A stretch of 64,000 nucleotides of DNA, from the NCBI GenBank assembly GCA_963775835.1, contig CAVZKV010000002.1, positions 496,001 to 560,000 of the forward strand, in the 5' to 3' direction. The position numbers and the translations under genes are program-made. Positions 1-7,725 of this stretch are shown here, piece after piece (position 1 is the stretch's first letter; the number at the start of each line of letters is the position of its first letter). The notes under the pieces were generated by a model. The model searched no databases. It was given only the letters and a program-made list of their open reading frames with translations, and had not been told where the DNA came from. This DNA is from AWTP1-13 sp963775835. Lineage in GTDB: Bacteria; Pseudomonadota; Alphaproteobacteria; Rhizobiales; Hyphomicrobiaceae.

Positions 1-1
1 C

Positions 2-1080
2 TTCGCGCCGTTCATGGAGGTATTGCCGAGAAAGTACCGCTTCCGCATCCTGGCGGCGTCGATGTCGCGGTTCTGGAAGTTCGCCATTGCCGGACCCAAC
101 GGTAGTGCCGTGCCCTTCCAGTTCATCGCCAACGACGGCAACCTGGTGGTGAACCCGATCACGCTGACCGAGCTCGACGAACAGGGCATTGCCGAGCGCT
201 ACGACATCGTCGTCGACTTTTCGCAGGTTCCGCGTCGGCGACCGCTTGCACCTGGTCAACTGCCTGAAGCAAACGAGCGGCAACAAGCCCGATGGTGCGA
301 GGTCATTGGCGGACGCCTTGCGCGGCGACAATAACGATCCAGTGCTCGGCGCCATCATGCAGTTCCGGGTGGTGGGGTCGGTGCCCAGCGTCGATGTCCC
401 CGGCCAAACGCTGACCGTTGCCAATTCCTGCGGCGCCAACGATACCAGCCAGGTGCCGCCCGTTCTGACCGATCAGATCCCGATCGTTGACGCCGGTGCG
501 CACGCGCGTGGTCGAGTTCGGGCGCCGCGGCAACGGCGACTTGCGCAATCCGGCAACCGGCGAGTGCACGCCGGACTGCTCGGAGGTGGTGTTCGACTTC
601 CCCTGGACCATCAGCGTCAATGGCGGCCAGGCCCATTCCATGAATGCCAACCGCATCTCGAACCTTTATCCAAAAGCGGGCGAGATCGAGCACTGGACCT
701 ACATCAATGGCGGCGGCGGCTGGGACCACCCGATCCACCTCCACTTTGAGGAAGGCATCACCATGAACCGCGGCAGCGCGACGATCCCGGCCACGGAAAA
801 ACTGGTGCGCAAGGATGTCTGGCGCCTGCGCCCGTCCGGCCAGGTGCAGTTCCAGATCCAGTTCGGCGAGTATGGCGGCTCATACGTCAACCACTGCCAC
901 AACACCGTGCACGAGGACTTCGCCCTGCTCATGCGCATCCAGCTGCTCGTGGGTGAACGCACGGCGGTGACGGATACGCCAAATCCGACGGAGGATGGCG
1001 TCGTCTTCACCACGCCGGAAATCCTCCCCGAAGGCGATCCGCGGCAACGGCCCGACCTGTTCGTGCCCAAGTCCACCTAG
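2..1080 (+). CDS. Multicopper oxidase, C-terminal part (5' end outside window; frame interrupted)
   Basis: This is the C-terminal portion of a periplasmic or secreted multicopper oxidase, which oxidises a substrate at a type 1 copper and reduces O2 at a trinuclear centre. The diagnostic copper ligands are visible near the end: HPIHLH (about 728-745) and HCHNTVHED (about 892-918). The gene starts before base 1, so its length and signal peptide are unknown. Two frame changes split it: at 223/224 a serine codon reads tc-g-c, and at 488/489 a valine codon reads gt-t-g. Removing one base at each restores one continuous oxidase, so I annotate a single gene. The copper-handling SCO-type protein follows downstream, which fits a copper context. 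The physiological substrate (metal, bilirubin-like or phenolic) cannot be told from this part. Confidence 0.85.
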
Positions 1081-1127
1081 CGGCGAGAGGTACATTAGGA
1101 ACGCTAAAAAGACCTCAACCTAGTGCG

Positions 1128-1160
1128 CCGGGGGGCTAGAGGGCCCCCCGGTGGCCTTTT
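1128..1160 (+). terminator. Perfect 9-bp GC hairpin just upstream of the SCO gene
   Basis: Bases 1128-1136 and 1143-1151 are perfect inverted repeats (CCGGGGGGC / GCCCCCCGG) around a 6-base loop, followed by a short CTTTT. It lies 48 bases after the oxidase stop. The T-run ends only 12 bases before the next start codon, abutting the Shine-Dalgarno sequence (TGGAGGA, about 1163-1169). It may be a terminator for the oxidase gene or an attenuating leader hairpin of the SCO gene. The T-run is weak, so efficiency is uncertain. Confidence 0.55.
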
Positions 1161-1172
1161 GCTGGAGGAAGC

Positions 1173-2600
1173 ATGCGACTGGGTATGGTGGGCGTGTTGC
1201 TGCTGGCAACCTTGGGTTTTACCGTGGCTCCGGCGCAGGCCGGACGCTGGGGAAAGGACTATGTCACCAACGTTCCCGTCGTCACCCAGGACGGCAAAAC
1301 CCTCAATTTCTACGACGATCTCATCAAGGATAAGATCGTCGTCTTGAGCTTCATCTACACGAGCTGCAAGGACATCTGCCCGCTGGCGACGTCGCGGCTG
1401 GGCGAGGCGCAGGACAGACTCGGTGACCGCGTCGGTCGCGATATCTTTTTTTATTCCATCAGCATCGACCCGGAACACGACACCCCGCAGCGCCTGAAGC
1501 AATACGCCGACGCCTTTCACGCCGGCCCCGGCTGGCTGTTCCTGACCGGCCTGCCGGAGGACATTCAGCTGATCCGCTACAAGTTCGGCGACCGCCGGCC
1601 CAACCTTGGCGATCACCGCAACGACGTGGTGCTCGGCAACGGCACCACCGGCGAGTGGCAACGCGAAAATGCCCTGGGCGACCTCGAACACTTCGTGCGC
1701 GCGATCGAAGACATGGACCCGAACGGGCGCCGCCAGCCCCAGGTGTCGGCCGTCGATAGGGCGGCGGGCGAGGGCGAGGTATCACCCCAAGGGGTTGGCT
1801 ACGACCGGGGCCACGTGATGGAGGGCCGGCAGGCGGGCTCGGCCATGTTCGTCAAGTTGTGCGCCGGCTGCCATACCATCGGCCGGGGCGACCGCGTCGG
1901 CCCGGATCTCGATGGTCTCACCTTGCGCCGCAGCCGCCTCTGGATCACCGAGTTTCTCACCGACCCCATCAAAATGCGCGCGCGCAAGGACCCGATCGCG
2001 CTGGCCCTGGCGGCGAAATTTCCCGGCGTGCGCATGCCCTACCTGCAGATCCATGCAAGCGACGCCGCCGATCTCATTTCCTATATCGATGCCAAGTCCA
2101 AACAGCAGCAGCCGAGGATCAAGCTTGAGGCGCTTTATGCCTTGACCACCCAGGACGGCGGCCACCTGACGCCGGCCGACCTCAAGGGCCAGCCCTTTGC
2201 CGTGGTGTTCGGCTACACCCACTGCCCGGACGTCTGCCCAACGACGCTGCTCGAATGGTCAAACCTGATCAAAGCGGCCGGCACGGCCCTGGGCGCCTTC
2301 AAGCTGCTATTCGTGTCGGTCGACCAAGAGCGCGATACGCCAAGCGCGCTCAAGGCGCTGCTGGCGTCCTTCGATCCTCACATCACCGCGCTGACCGGCA
2401 GCGCCGCCGAGATCGCCGCGGCGGCGTATCAGTTCGGCGCCTTCTACGAAAAGACAAAGGGCGCGGACGGGACCTACAGCATCGACCACACCGTCAAGAG
2501 CTACCTCGTCGACCAGGAGGCGCATGTGGCGGGCACGATCGATCCACAAACACCCGAACCCGATCAGCACCGGGCCCTGGCGCAACTGCTTGTGCATTAG
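1173..2600 (+). CDS. SCO - cytochrome c - SCO triple-domain protein
   Basis: A 475-residue exported protein with a signal peptide (about 1-23, cleavage after AQA). Three domains follow. A SCO/SenC thioredoxin-fold domain has copper-type cysteines C65 and C69 (SCKDIC) and H148. A class I cytochrome c domain has the haem motif CAGCH at 230-234 and probable axial M288. A second SCO domain has C351 and C355 (HCPDVC) and H439. SCO proteins deliver copper to, or reduce, the CuA site of cytochrome oxidase, and the cytochrome c domain could carry electrons to the thiols. All three active sites look intact. A good Shine-Dalgarno (GGAGG) precedes the ATG. The multicopper oxidase lies just upstream. Two SCO modules flanking a haem domain is an unusual arrangement; function in copper insertion or redox is inferred from the domains only. 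Confidence 0.88.
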   Translation: MRLGMVGVLLLATLGFTVAPAQAGRWGKDYVTNVPVVTQDGKTLNFYDDLIKDKIVVLSFIYTSCKDICPLATSRLGEAQDRLGDRVGRDIFFYSISIDPEHDTPQRLKQYADAFHAGPGWLFLTGLPEDIQLIRYKFGDRRPNLGDHRNDVVLGNGTTGEWQRENALGDLEHFVRAIEDMDPNGRRQPQVSAVDRAAGEGEVSPQGVGYDRGHVMEGRQAGSAMFVKLCAGCHTIGRGDRVGPDLDGLTLRRSRLWITEFLTDPIKMRARKDPIALALAAKFPGVRMPYLQIHASDAADLISYIDAKSKQQQPRIKLEALYALTTQDGGHLTPADLKGQPFAVVFGYTHCPDVCPTTLLEWSNLIKAAGTALGAFKLLFVSVDQERDTPSALKALLASFDPHITALTGSAAEIAAAAYQFGAFYEKTKGADGTYSIDHTVKSYLVDQEAHVAGTIDPQTPEPDQHRALAQLLVH

Positions 2601-2666
2601 GCCGCAGGCGAGAGCCCCGTGCGAAGACGCCTTCCCAGATCGCACCGCCTCCTATACTGACAAGGC

Positions 2667-3308
2667 ATGTCTTGGCCATTCAGTGACGCCTTTCGACGGC
2701 AGGTCGCGGGCCGTTGCGCGGCGTTCAGCCGGGTGGCGGCGCCGGCCGGCAGCGCGCGCCTGAAACGGGCCGCCGTCGCCATTACGCTGCTGCCGCTCCA
2801 GGACCACGGAGAGCCGCCGGGGACCGCCGCCTTTCTCTTGACACGGCGGGCCAAGGGGCTGCGCGGCCACGGCGGCCAATGGGCCCTGCCTGGCGGCCGC
2901 TGCGAGGCGCGCGAGACCAGTGCGGACGCCGCGCGGCGCGAGCTTGCCGAAGAGGTCGGCGTCAGCTTGCGGGCCGATGCCGTGCTGGGCTTGCTCGACG
3001 ACTATCCGACGCGCTCGGGCTACCTGATCACGCCCGTCGTGCTATGGGCGGGCCTGGGTCAGGCGCCGCGGGCAGATCCCAACGAGGTCGCCTCCGTTCA
3101 TCGCATCGCGCTGGGCGAGCTTACCCGCAAGGACGCCGCCGATTTCGTCAGCATTCCGGAAAGCGACCGGCGCGTGATCCGGTTGCACATCAACGGTGGC
3201 TACGTGCACGCCCCCACCGCCGCCGTGCTCTATCAGTTCGGCGAGCTGCTGCAGGGCAGGACCACGCGCGTGGCCGACCTGGAGCAACCGGTGTTTGCCT
3301 GGCGCTAA
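2667..3308 (+). CDS. Nudix hydrolase, CoA pyrophosphatase-like
   Basis: A 213-residue soluble protein with a complete Nudix box at about residues 76-98 (GX5EX7REL, then EEVGV), which binds the catalytic metal. The N-terminal half has the LTRRAKGLRGHGGQWALPGG arrangement seen in CoA/nudix pyrophosphatases of the NudL type, which cleave CoA or other nucleoside-diphosphate derivatives. It is a single gene, convergent with the alcohol dehydrogenase whose stop lies 14 bases away. The ATG at 2667 follows a weak Shine-Dalgarno, and no other in-frame ATG fits better. The Nudix fold is sure. CoA as the substrate is inferred from overall resemblance. Confidence 0.82.
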   Translation: MSWPFSDAFRRQVAGRCAAFSRVAAPAGSARLKRAAVAITLLPLQDHGEPPGTAAFLLTRRAKGLRGHGGQWALPGGRCEARETSADAARRELAEEVGVSLRADAVLGLLDDYPTRSGYLITPVVLWAGLGQAPRADPNEVASVHRIALGELTRKDAADFVSIPESDRRVIRLHINGGYVHAPTAAVLYQFGELLQGRTTRVADLEQPVFAWR

Positions 3309-3322
3309 TCGGCGCCGGCAGC

Positions 3323-4372
3323 TCAGGGCAGGATCACGCCCTTGCCGGTCGTTTGCGTGTCAAACAGGCGATAGGCGGCCTCGGCCTGATCGAGCCGCCA
3401 GCGGTGTGTGAACAGCTTCTCGACGGGGATGTTGTGGTCGGCCACGAACTCGGCGCAGTCCGCCTGTCCTTGCGTCGAGAAGGTCCACGATCCGACGAGC
3501 GTGATTTGTCGCCGCAACAGATCCGGGCTAACGTCGAGCGTTACCTGTCCACGCTCGCCGACATAGCAGGCCGTGCCCCATGAGCGCGTGGCACGCACCG
3601 CGGCGGCGCGTGCCTCGGCCGCCCCTGAGGTGTCGAGCGTCTTGTGTGCGCCCTCGCCGTGCGTGAGATCGCGAATGGCCGCGACCGGGTCGTTCGAGCG
3701 TGCATCGATCACCTCGTGGGCGCCGAACTCGCGGGCCAGCTGACGGCGTTCGGCCGAAATATCAAGGGCGATGACGCGGGCGCCCATGGCGGCGGCCAGC
3801 TGCGTTGCCGACAACCCAACCGGTCCTTGGCCGAAGATGGCGATGGTTTCCCCACCCTGCAGGTTGACCCGCTTCAGCGCGCCGTAGGCTGTCCCCGTGC
3901 CACAGGAGATGGCGGCGCCGGTCTCAAAGGAAAGCGCATCGGGCAGCGGCACCAAGGTCGACACCGGTGCCAGCATGTATTTCGCATGCCCGCCATTGCC
4001 GCTGGCGCCAAACACCACGGCCCCATCCAGGCACATTTGCGTCCAGCCCGTGCGGCAGTGTTTGCAGGTGCCGCAGCCTTTGTAGTGGTGGTCCATCACC
4101 CGCTGGCCGAGCTTGGCCTCAGGCGCCGCCACGCCGGTGCCCAACGCCACCACCACGCCGCAGGGCTCATGGCCGGCAATGACCGGTTCGGCGGCGCGCT
4201 TGAAGCCCGATTGCGTATCGCCCGGCTTGAAGGCTGCGCGATAGACGTGCAGGTCGCTGCCGCACATGCCCGACGCCTTGATTTCGATGACGACGTCGCG
4301 CGGACCGGGTGTGGGATCGGGAAAGTCACGCAATTCAAGCTTCCGATCGCCAAGAAAGACGACGCCCTGCAT
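3323..4372 (-). CDS. Zinc-dependent alcohol dehydrogenase (MDR family)
   Basis: A 349-residue medium-chain dehydrogenase. Catalytic-zinc ligands C37 and H68-E69 are visible, and the structural-zinc lobe is complete (C100, C103, C106, C114). A Rossmann motif (GQGPVG) follows at about 175-180. It oxidises or reduces alcohol/aldehyde pairs with NAD(P). It is the last gene of a three-gene minus-strand set: thiamine-diphosphate decarboxylase, short-chain dehydrogenase, then this gene, with gaps of about 40 bases. This suggests that the aldehyde or alcohol made by the decarboxylase is handled here. The true substrate is not evident. Confidence 0.88.
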   Translation of the reverse strand: MQGVVFLGDRKLELRDFPDPTPGPRDVVIEIKASGMCGSDLHVYRAAFKPGDTQSGFKRAAEPVIAGHEPCGVVVALGTGVAAPEAKLGQRVMDHHYKGCGTCKHCRTGWTQMCLDGAVVFGASGNGGHAKYMLAPVSTLVPLPDALSFETGAAISCGTGTAYGALKRVNLQGGETIAIFGQGPVGLSATQLAAAMGARVIALDISAERRQLAREFGAHEVIDARSNDPVAAIRDLTHGEGAHKTLDTSGAAEARAAAVRATRSWGTACYVGERGQVTLDVSPDLLRRQITLVGSWTFSTQGQADCAEFVADHNIPVEKLFTHRWRLDQAEAAYRLFDTQTTGKGVILP

Positions 4373-4412
4373 GCCAACCTCCTCAGCTCAAATGCCGTAA
4401 ATGCCGGCACTT

Positions 4413-5234
4413 CTATTGACTCATGTACCAGCCGCCGTTGGGCGAGATCACCTGCCCGGTCATGTACTTTGCCTCTTCGCTGGCGAGGTAGACCGCCGCC
4501 CAGGCGATGTCGTCGGGGTCGCCCAGGCGCTGCAGCGGCGTCTGCGCGGCAATGCGGTCGCGCAGTGCGCCCAAGGGTGCTGTCATGTCCGTGTGAATCC
4601 AACCCGGCGCAATCGAGTTGACGCGGATGTTGCGCACGGCCACTTCGTGCGCCAGCGCCCGCGTGAAGCCCAAAATCGCTGCCTTGGCGGTCGAATAGGC
4701 CACGTTGCCCGGGCGCCCGAAGGTGCCCATTACGCTCGCCATGTTGATGATCGCGCCCGACATTTGCCGATTCATGATCTTCAGCGCTTCGCGCGTGCAA
4801 TAAAAGGTGCCGTCGACATGCACGCCCAGCATGCGGCGCCAGCCCGCGTCGGTGGTATTGACGGTGCCGTCGAGGAAGGTCGAGACCGGACCGCCGCGTG
4901 CGATCTCCTCGGCCTGGCGCAAACGCAGCGCGATAATCTGATCGGCATCGTTGCGCCCCTCGAGGCCGCTGATGCCGGCGTTGTTGACGAGAACGTCGAG
5001 GCGCGGGGTAAGCCTGCTCAACTCCTCGAACATCGCCGCCACGGAGGTCGCGTTCGAGACGTCCGCCGCCACCCAATGCCCACCCAACCGTTCGGCTGTG
5101 GCCGCAGCGGCTTGCGCAGACTGGTCGTTGATGATGATGCGAGCCCCTTCCTCGGCAAAGCGCTGGGCGATGGCGGCCCCCAGTCCGCGGGCGGCGCCCG
5201 TGATCAGGGCGACCTTGTCCTTCAACCTGTCCAT
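4413..5234 (-). CDS. Short-chain dehydrogenase/reductase with an insert
   Basis: A 273-residue SDR. The cofactor motif TGAARGLG (12-19), NNAG (84-87) and the catalytic Ser167, Tyr180 and Lys184 are all present, so it should be an active NAD(P)-dependent oxidoreductase. The start is set at the ATG before DRLKDKVALITG, where SDRs normally begin; a longer upstream frame has no support. Between NNAG and the next conserved tryptophan there are about 45 residues, instead of the usual 20 or so, giving a charged insert around 91-128. It sits between the decarboxylase and the alcohol dehydrogenase genes in the same direction, about 40 bases from each, so the three are probably co-transcribed. Confidence 0.88.
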   Translation of the reverse strand: MDRLKDKVALITGAARGLGAAIAQRFAEEGARIIINDQSAQAAAATAERLGGHWVAADVSNATSVAAMFEELSRLTPRLDVLVNNAGISGLEGRNDADQIIALRLRQAEEIARGGPVSTFLDGTVNTTDAGWRRMLGVHVDGTFYCTREALKIMNRQMSGAIINMASVMGTFGRPGNVAYSTAKAAILGFTRALAHEVAVRNIRVNSIAPGWIHTDMTAPLGALRDRIAAQTPLQRLGDPDDIAWAAVYLASEEAKYMTGQVISPNGGWYMSQ

Positions 5235-5274
5235 GCCGTCCTCGCTGCTTTTGTGCTGGGCCCGTGCCGCGGCC

Positions 5275-6933
5275 TCAGACGCGGCCCTCAACCACGACGT
5301 CCAACAGTTTGGGACCCGATGTCGAGAAGGCGCGCCGCAGCGCCGCCGGCACCGCATCGGGCTCGGTGATCCTTTCCGCCGGCATCCCCATGGACCTTGC
5401 CAGCGCCGCAAAGTCGATGGCCGGATCGGCGAAGTCCATGCCGATGTAGTGATCGTTGCCATGGAAGGAGCGCAGGCGCTGCTTGATAATGCGATAGCCG
5501 CCGTTGTTGGCGATGACGTAGGTGATCGGCAGCTTGTGATGGGCGGCCGTCCATAATGCCTGGATCGAGTACATGGCGCTGCCGTCGCCGCTAAAGCAGC
5601 ACACGGGCCGCGGCGCCTGCGCCAGCGCCACGCCGACCGCGGCGGGCAGGCCCCAACCGATGCCCCCGGAGGCGAGCGCGTGGAAGCCGTAGCGGTCGCG
5701 ATAGGGGATGAGATCGGTCAGGTGGCGCGCCGAGGTGAGGCCTTCGTTGACGACCACGGCATCGCTCGGCAGCGCCTCGGCGATCTTGAGGCTGAGCCAG
5801 TCGTAGTCGATCGGCCTGGCCGCGGCGCCCTGCTCAAGGCGGCGGCTGAGGCTTTGTCGCTTGGCGCTCCAGTTCTCGGTGCTAAGCCGCGCCAAGTGCG
5901 CCTTGGCGCGCATGGCCAGTGCCTCGCCGCCAATTTTGCGCAAGCGCGGGGTCAGCGCCTTCAGTGTCTCATTGAGATCGGCGTGCACGGCGAGCTCGAC
6001 CGGAAAGTTCTTGCCCATATCCCAATCGATGAGGCCGATGTGGACAACGGGCAGGTTGGGCGGCAGCGGCTCGACTTCGCTCCACACCGACATGCGCACG
6101 GGATCGGCGCCGAGCACGATCATGAGGTCGAACTTCGCCAGCAGATCGCGGACCTGCCGTTGATCGCGCGAGAGCGAGCCGGCATATGAGACGTGCTCGG
6201 ACAGAAAGTGGGCTCCCCAGGGCGCGCTCTGCTGATAGGCGGGACAGCCGAGCGTCTCGGCGAAGGCCGCCGCGGCATGCAAGGCGTCACTCTTGACGAT
6301 CTCGTCGCCGGCGATGATCACGGGACGCTCGGCCGCAAGCAGCCGTCTCACCAATCGGTCGAGCACGTCATCGGCAGGGCGCGCGCGCGTTTCAATGCGC
6401 GTCGAGGCAGCAAGCTCGATCCCGGCCTCGGCATTGAGGATATCGCCGGGAAGGGAGATGAACACCGGGCCCGTCGGCGGCGTCATGGCGACCTTGGCGG
6501 CGCGCCGCACGATGCGCGGCACGTCCTCGAGCCGCGTCACTTCCACCGCCCATTTCACGAGGGGCGCCGCGATCGGTACCAGGGGATCATAGAGCAAGGG
6601 CTCGGTGAGCCCGTGCCCTTGCTCCTGCTGCCCGGCGGTCAGGATCATCGGCGTGCCGGTGAACTTGGCATTGAACAGCGAGCCCATGGCGTTGCCTAGG
6701 CCGGGCGCCACATGCACGTTGCAGGCCACCAATCGCCCGCTCGCGCGCGAGAACCCATCGGCCATCGCCACCACCAACGCCTCCTGCAGTCCGAGCACGT
6801 AGGTGAGATCCGGGTGGTCCTTGAGGGCATGCATGATCGGCAGCTCGGTGGTGCCCGGATTGCCGAACAAATGCGTGACGCCCTCGTCTTTGAGGAGGGC
6901 GAGAAAGGCCGAGCGGCCAGTGATGCGGTTCAT
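5275..6933 (-). CDS. Thiamine-diphosphate-dependent 2-oxo acid decarboxylase-like enzyme
   Basis: A 552-residue member of the benzoylformate decarboxylase/acetolactate synthase superfamily. The N-terminal domain has GNPGTTELP (24-32), typical of benzoylformate decarboxylase-type enzymes, and the thiamine-activating Glu51. The C-terminal diphosphate-binding motif starts with GDGS at about 449 and ends with NNGG about 27 residues later. It probably converts a 2-oxo acid to an aldehyde, or ligates one. The short-chain and zinc dehydrogenases downstream would use the product. The start codon lies in the last copy of a 14-bp tandem repeat that carries ATG in every perfect copy (see the repeat at 6922-6991). 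No good Shine-Dalgarno is visible. The exact substrate is not known. Confidence 0.88.
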   Translation of the reverse strand: MNRITGRSAFLALLKDEGVTHLFGNPGTTELPIMHALKDHPDLTYVLGLQEALVVAMADGFSRASGRLVACNVHVAPGLGNAMGSLFNAKFTGTPMILTAGQQEQGHGLTEPLLYDPLVPIAAPLVKWAVEVTRLEDVPRIVRRAAKVAMTPPTGPVFISLPGDILNAEAGIELAASTRIETRARPADDVLDRLVRRLLAAERPVIIAGDEIVKSDALHAAAAFAETLGCPAYQQSAPWGAHFLSEHVSYAGSLSRDQRQVRDLLAKFDLMIVLGADPVRMSVWSEVEPLPPNLPVVHIGLIDWDMGKNFPVELAVHADLNETLKALTPRLRKIGGEALAMRAKAHLARLSTENWSAKRQSLSRRLEQGAAARPIDYDWLSLKIAEALPSDAVVVNEGLTSARHLTDLIPYRDRYGFHALASGGIGWGLPAAVGVALAQAPRPVCCFSGDGSAMYSIQALWTAAHHKLPITYVIANNGGYRIIKQRLRSFHGNDHYIGMDFADPAIDFAALARSMGMPAERITEPDAVPAALRRAFSTSGPKLLDVVVEGRV

Positions 6934-6991
6934 GTGATGCGGTTCATGTGATGCGGTTCATGTGATGCGGTTCATGTGCTGCGGTTCGTGT
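6922..6991. repeat. 14-bp tandem repeat carrying the start codon of the decarboxylase gene
   Basis: Four perfect copies (6922-6935, 6936-6949, 6950-6963, 6964-6977) and one diverged copy (6978-6991) of a 14-base unit. On the minus strand the unit is ACATGAACCGCATC, so each perfect copy supplies ATG-AAC-CGC-ATC. The last copy is the real start (M-N-R-I-T). In each of the three upstream perfect copies the frame reads M-N-R-I-T-stop, and the TGA overlaps the next ATG as ATGA. Confidence 0.95.
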
Positions 6992-7178
6992 CTTTACTGC
7001 TGGTTCCAAGTCGGGGCAAAGCGCGAGCCTAACGCGGTCCCGCCTTGATCGACAAGGTTTTCGCCCCAGCGGCCGGCGCCATCTCGCCCACGAGACGATT
7101 TGCCGGTTGCACATTTCCGGCGGGCATTCTTCTATGTCTCACTTTTATGGCTCCCCCGGTTCCCCTGCGAGCCGAAGG

Positions 7179-7235
7179 TTGCAAGGCGCTTGTTGTAAGA
7201 ACGCTTGTTGCAAGGGCTTGTTGCAAGGACGCTTC
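7179..7235. repeat. Imperfect 13-15 bp tandem repeats before a small secreted-protein gene
   Basis: Units TTGTTGTAAGAACGC (7190-7204), TTGTTGCAAGGGC (7205-7217) and TTGTTGCAAGGACGC (7218-7232), preceded by a partial copy at 7179-7189. The array ends 4 bases before the ATG at 7236. Each unit has a small CTTG/CAAG dyad. It occupies the position where a Shine-Dalgarno would be expected. Confidence 0.8.
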
Positions 7236-7655
7236 ATGTCGGTTCGCCTCGGCGCAACATTGCTGCTTTGCCTGCCCATCGGCCTCGCGCAAGCCGCGGC
7301 AGATCCCACGGGCTTCACGTGCAAATTCGCCGCGGGCACGGCGCATGCCTACGACAAGGGCCAGTTCGTTCCGGAAATGCCGGCGCCGCTGACCTTCTCC
7401 ATCAGCGCCATCAATAGCGGGGCGCAGAGCGCGGAGTTGCGCTCAGAGCGCGGCACCGGGACCTTGCGTCTGGTGCAGGCGGTGAACGCAACGCACTTCC
7501 TCGAGGTGGTGACGGAGGGCTATTTGAATATCACCACGGTTTACGACAAGGACGAGGCGACCGGCCAATACCCCGCCGTGCATTCGCGGCACTTGGGGAT
7601 CCTGGGCCAGCCGGTTATTACGCAATATCAGGGCTTCTGCGAGGCGAACGACTAG
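7236..7655 (+). CDS. Conserved secreted protein of unknown function
   Basis: A 139-residue protein with a clear signal peptide (MSVRLGATLLLCLPIGLAQA), so it is likely periplasmic. The mature part has two cysteines, one near its start (FTCKF) and one near its C-terminus (GFCEAND), which could form a disulfide, and it looks beta-rich. I place the start at 7236, directly before the signal peptide. A longer in-frame extension to 7107 runs through tandem repeats and has no signal-peptide logic. The gene stands alone between the decarboxylase (divergent) and the carboxylase gene. I do not recognise a characterised family. Confidence 0.6.
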   Translation: MSVRLGATLLLCLPIGLAQAAADPTGFTCKFAAGTAHAYDKGQFVPEMPAPLTFSISAINSGAQSAELRSERGTGTLRLVQAVNATHFLEVVTEGYLNITTVYDKDEATGQYPAVHSRHLGILGQPVITQYQGFCEAND

Positions 7656-7725
7656 GGCCCGGCCCGCGCATAATAGCCGCGGGGTTGCCCCTGGCGGCGC
7701 CGAGATGTCATAAGCTTCCCTCTCC

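Noticed and set aside
7107..7235. N-terminal extension of the secreted protein gene
   Set aside because: The extension is encoded by tandem repeats and is Cys/Gly-rich, while a normal signal peptide begins at 7236.
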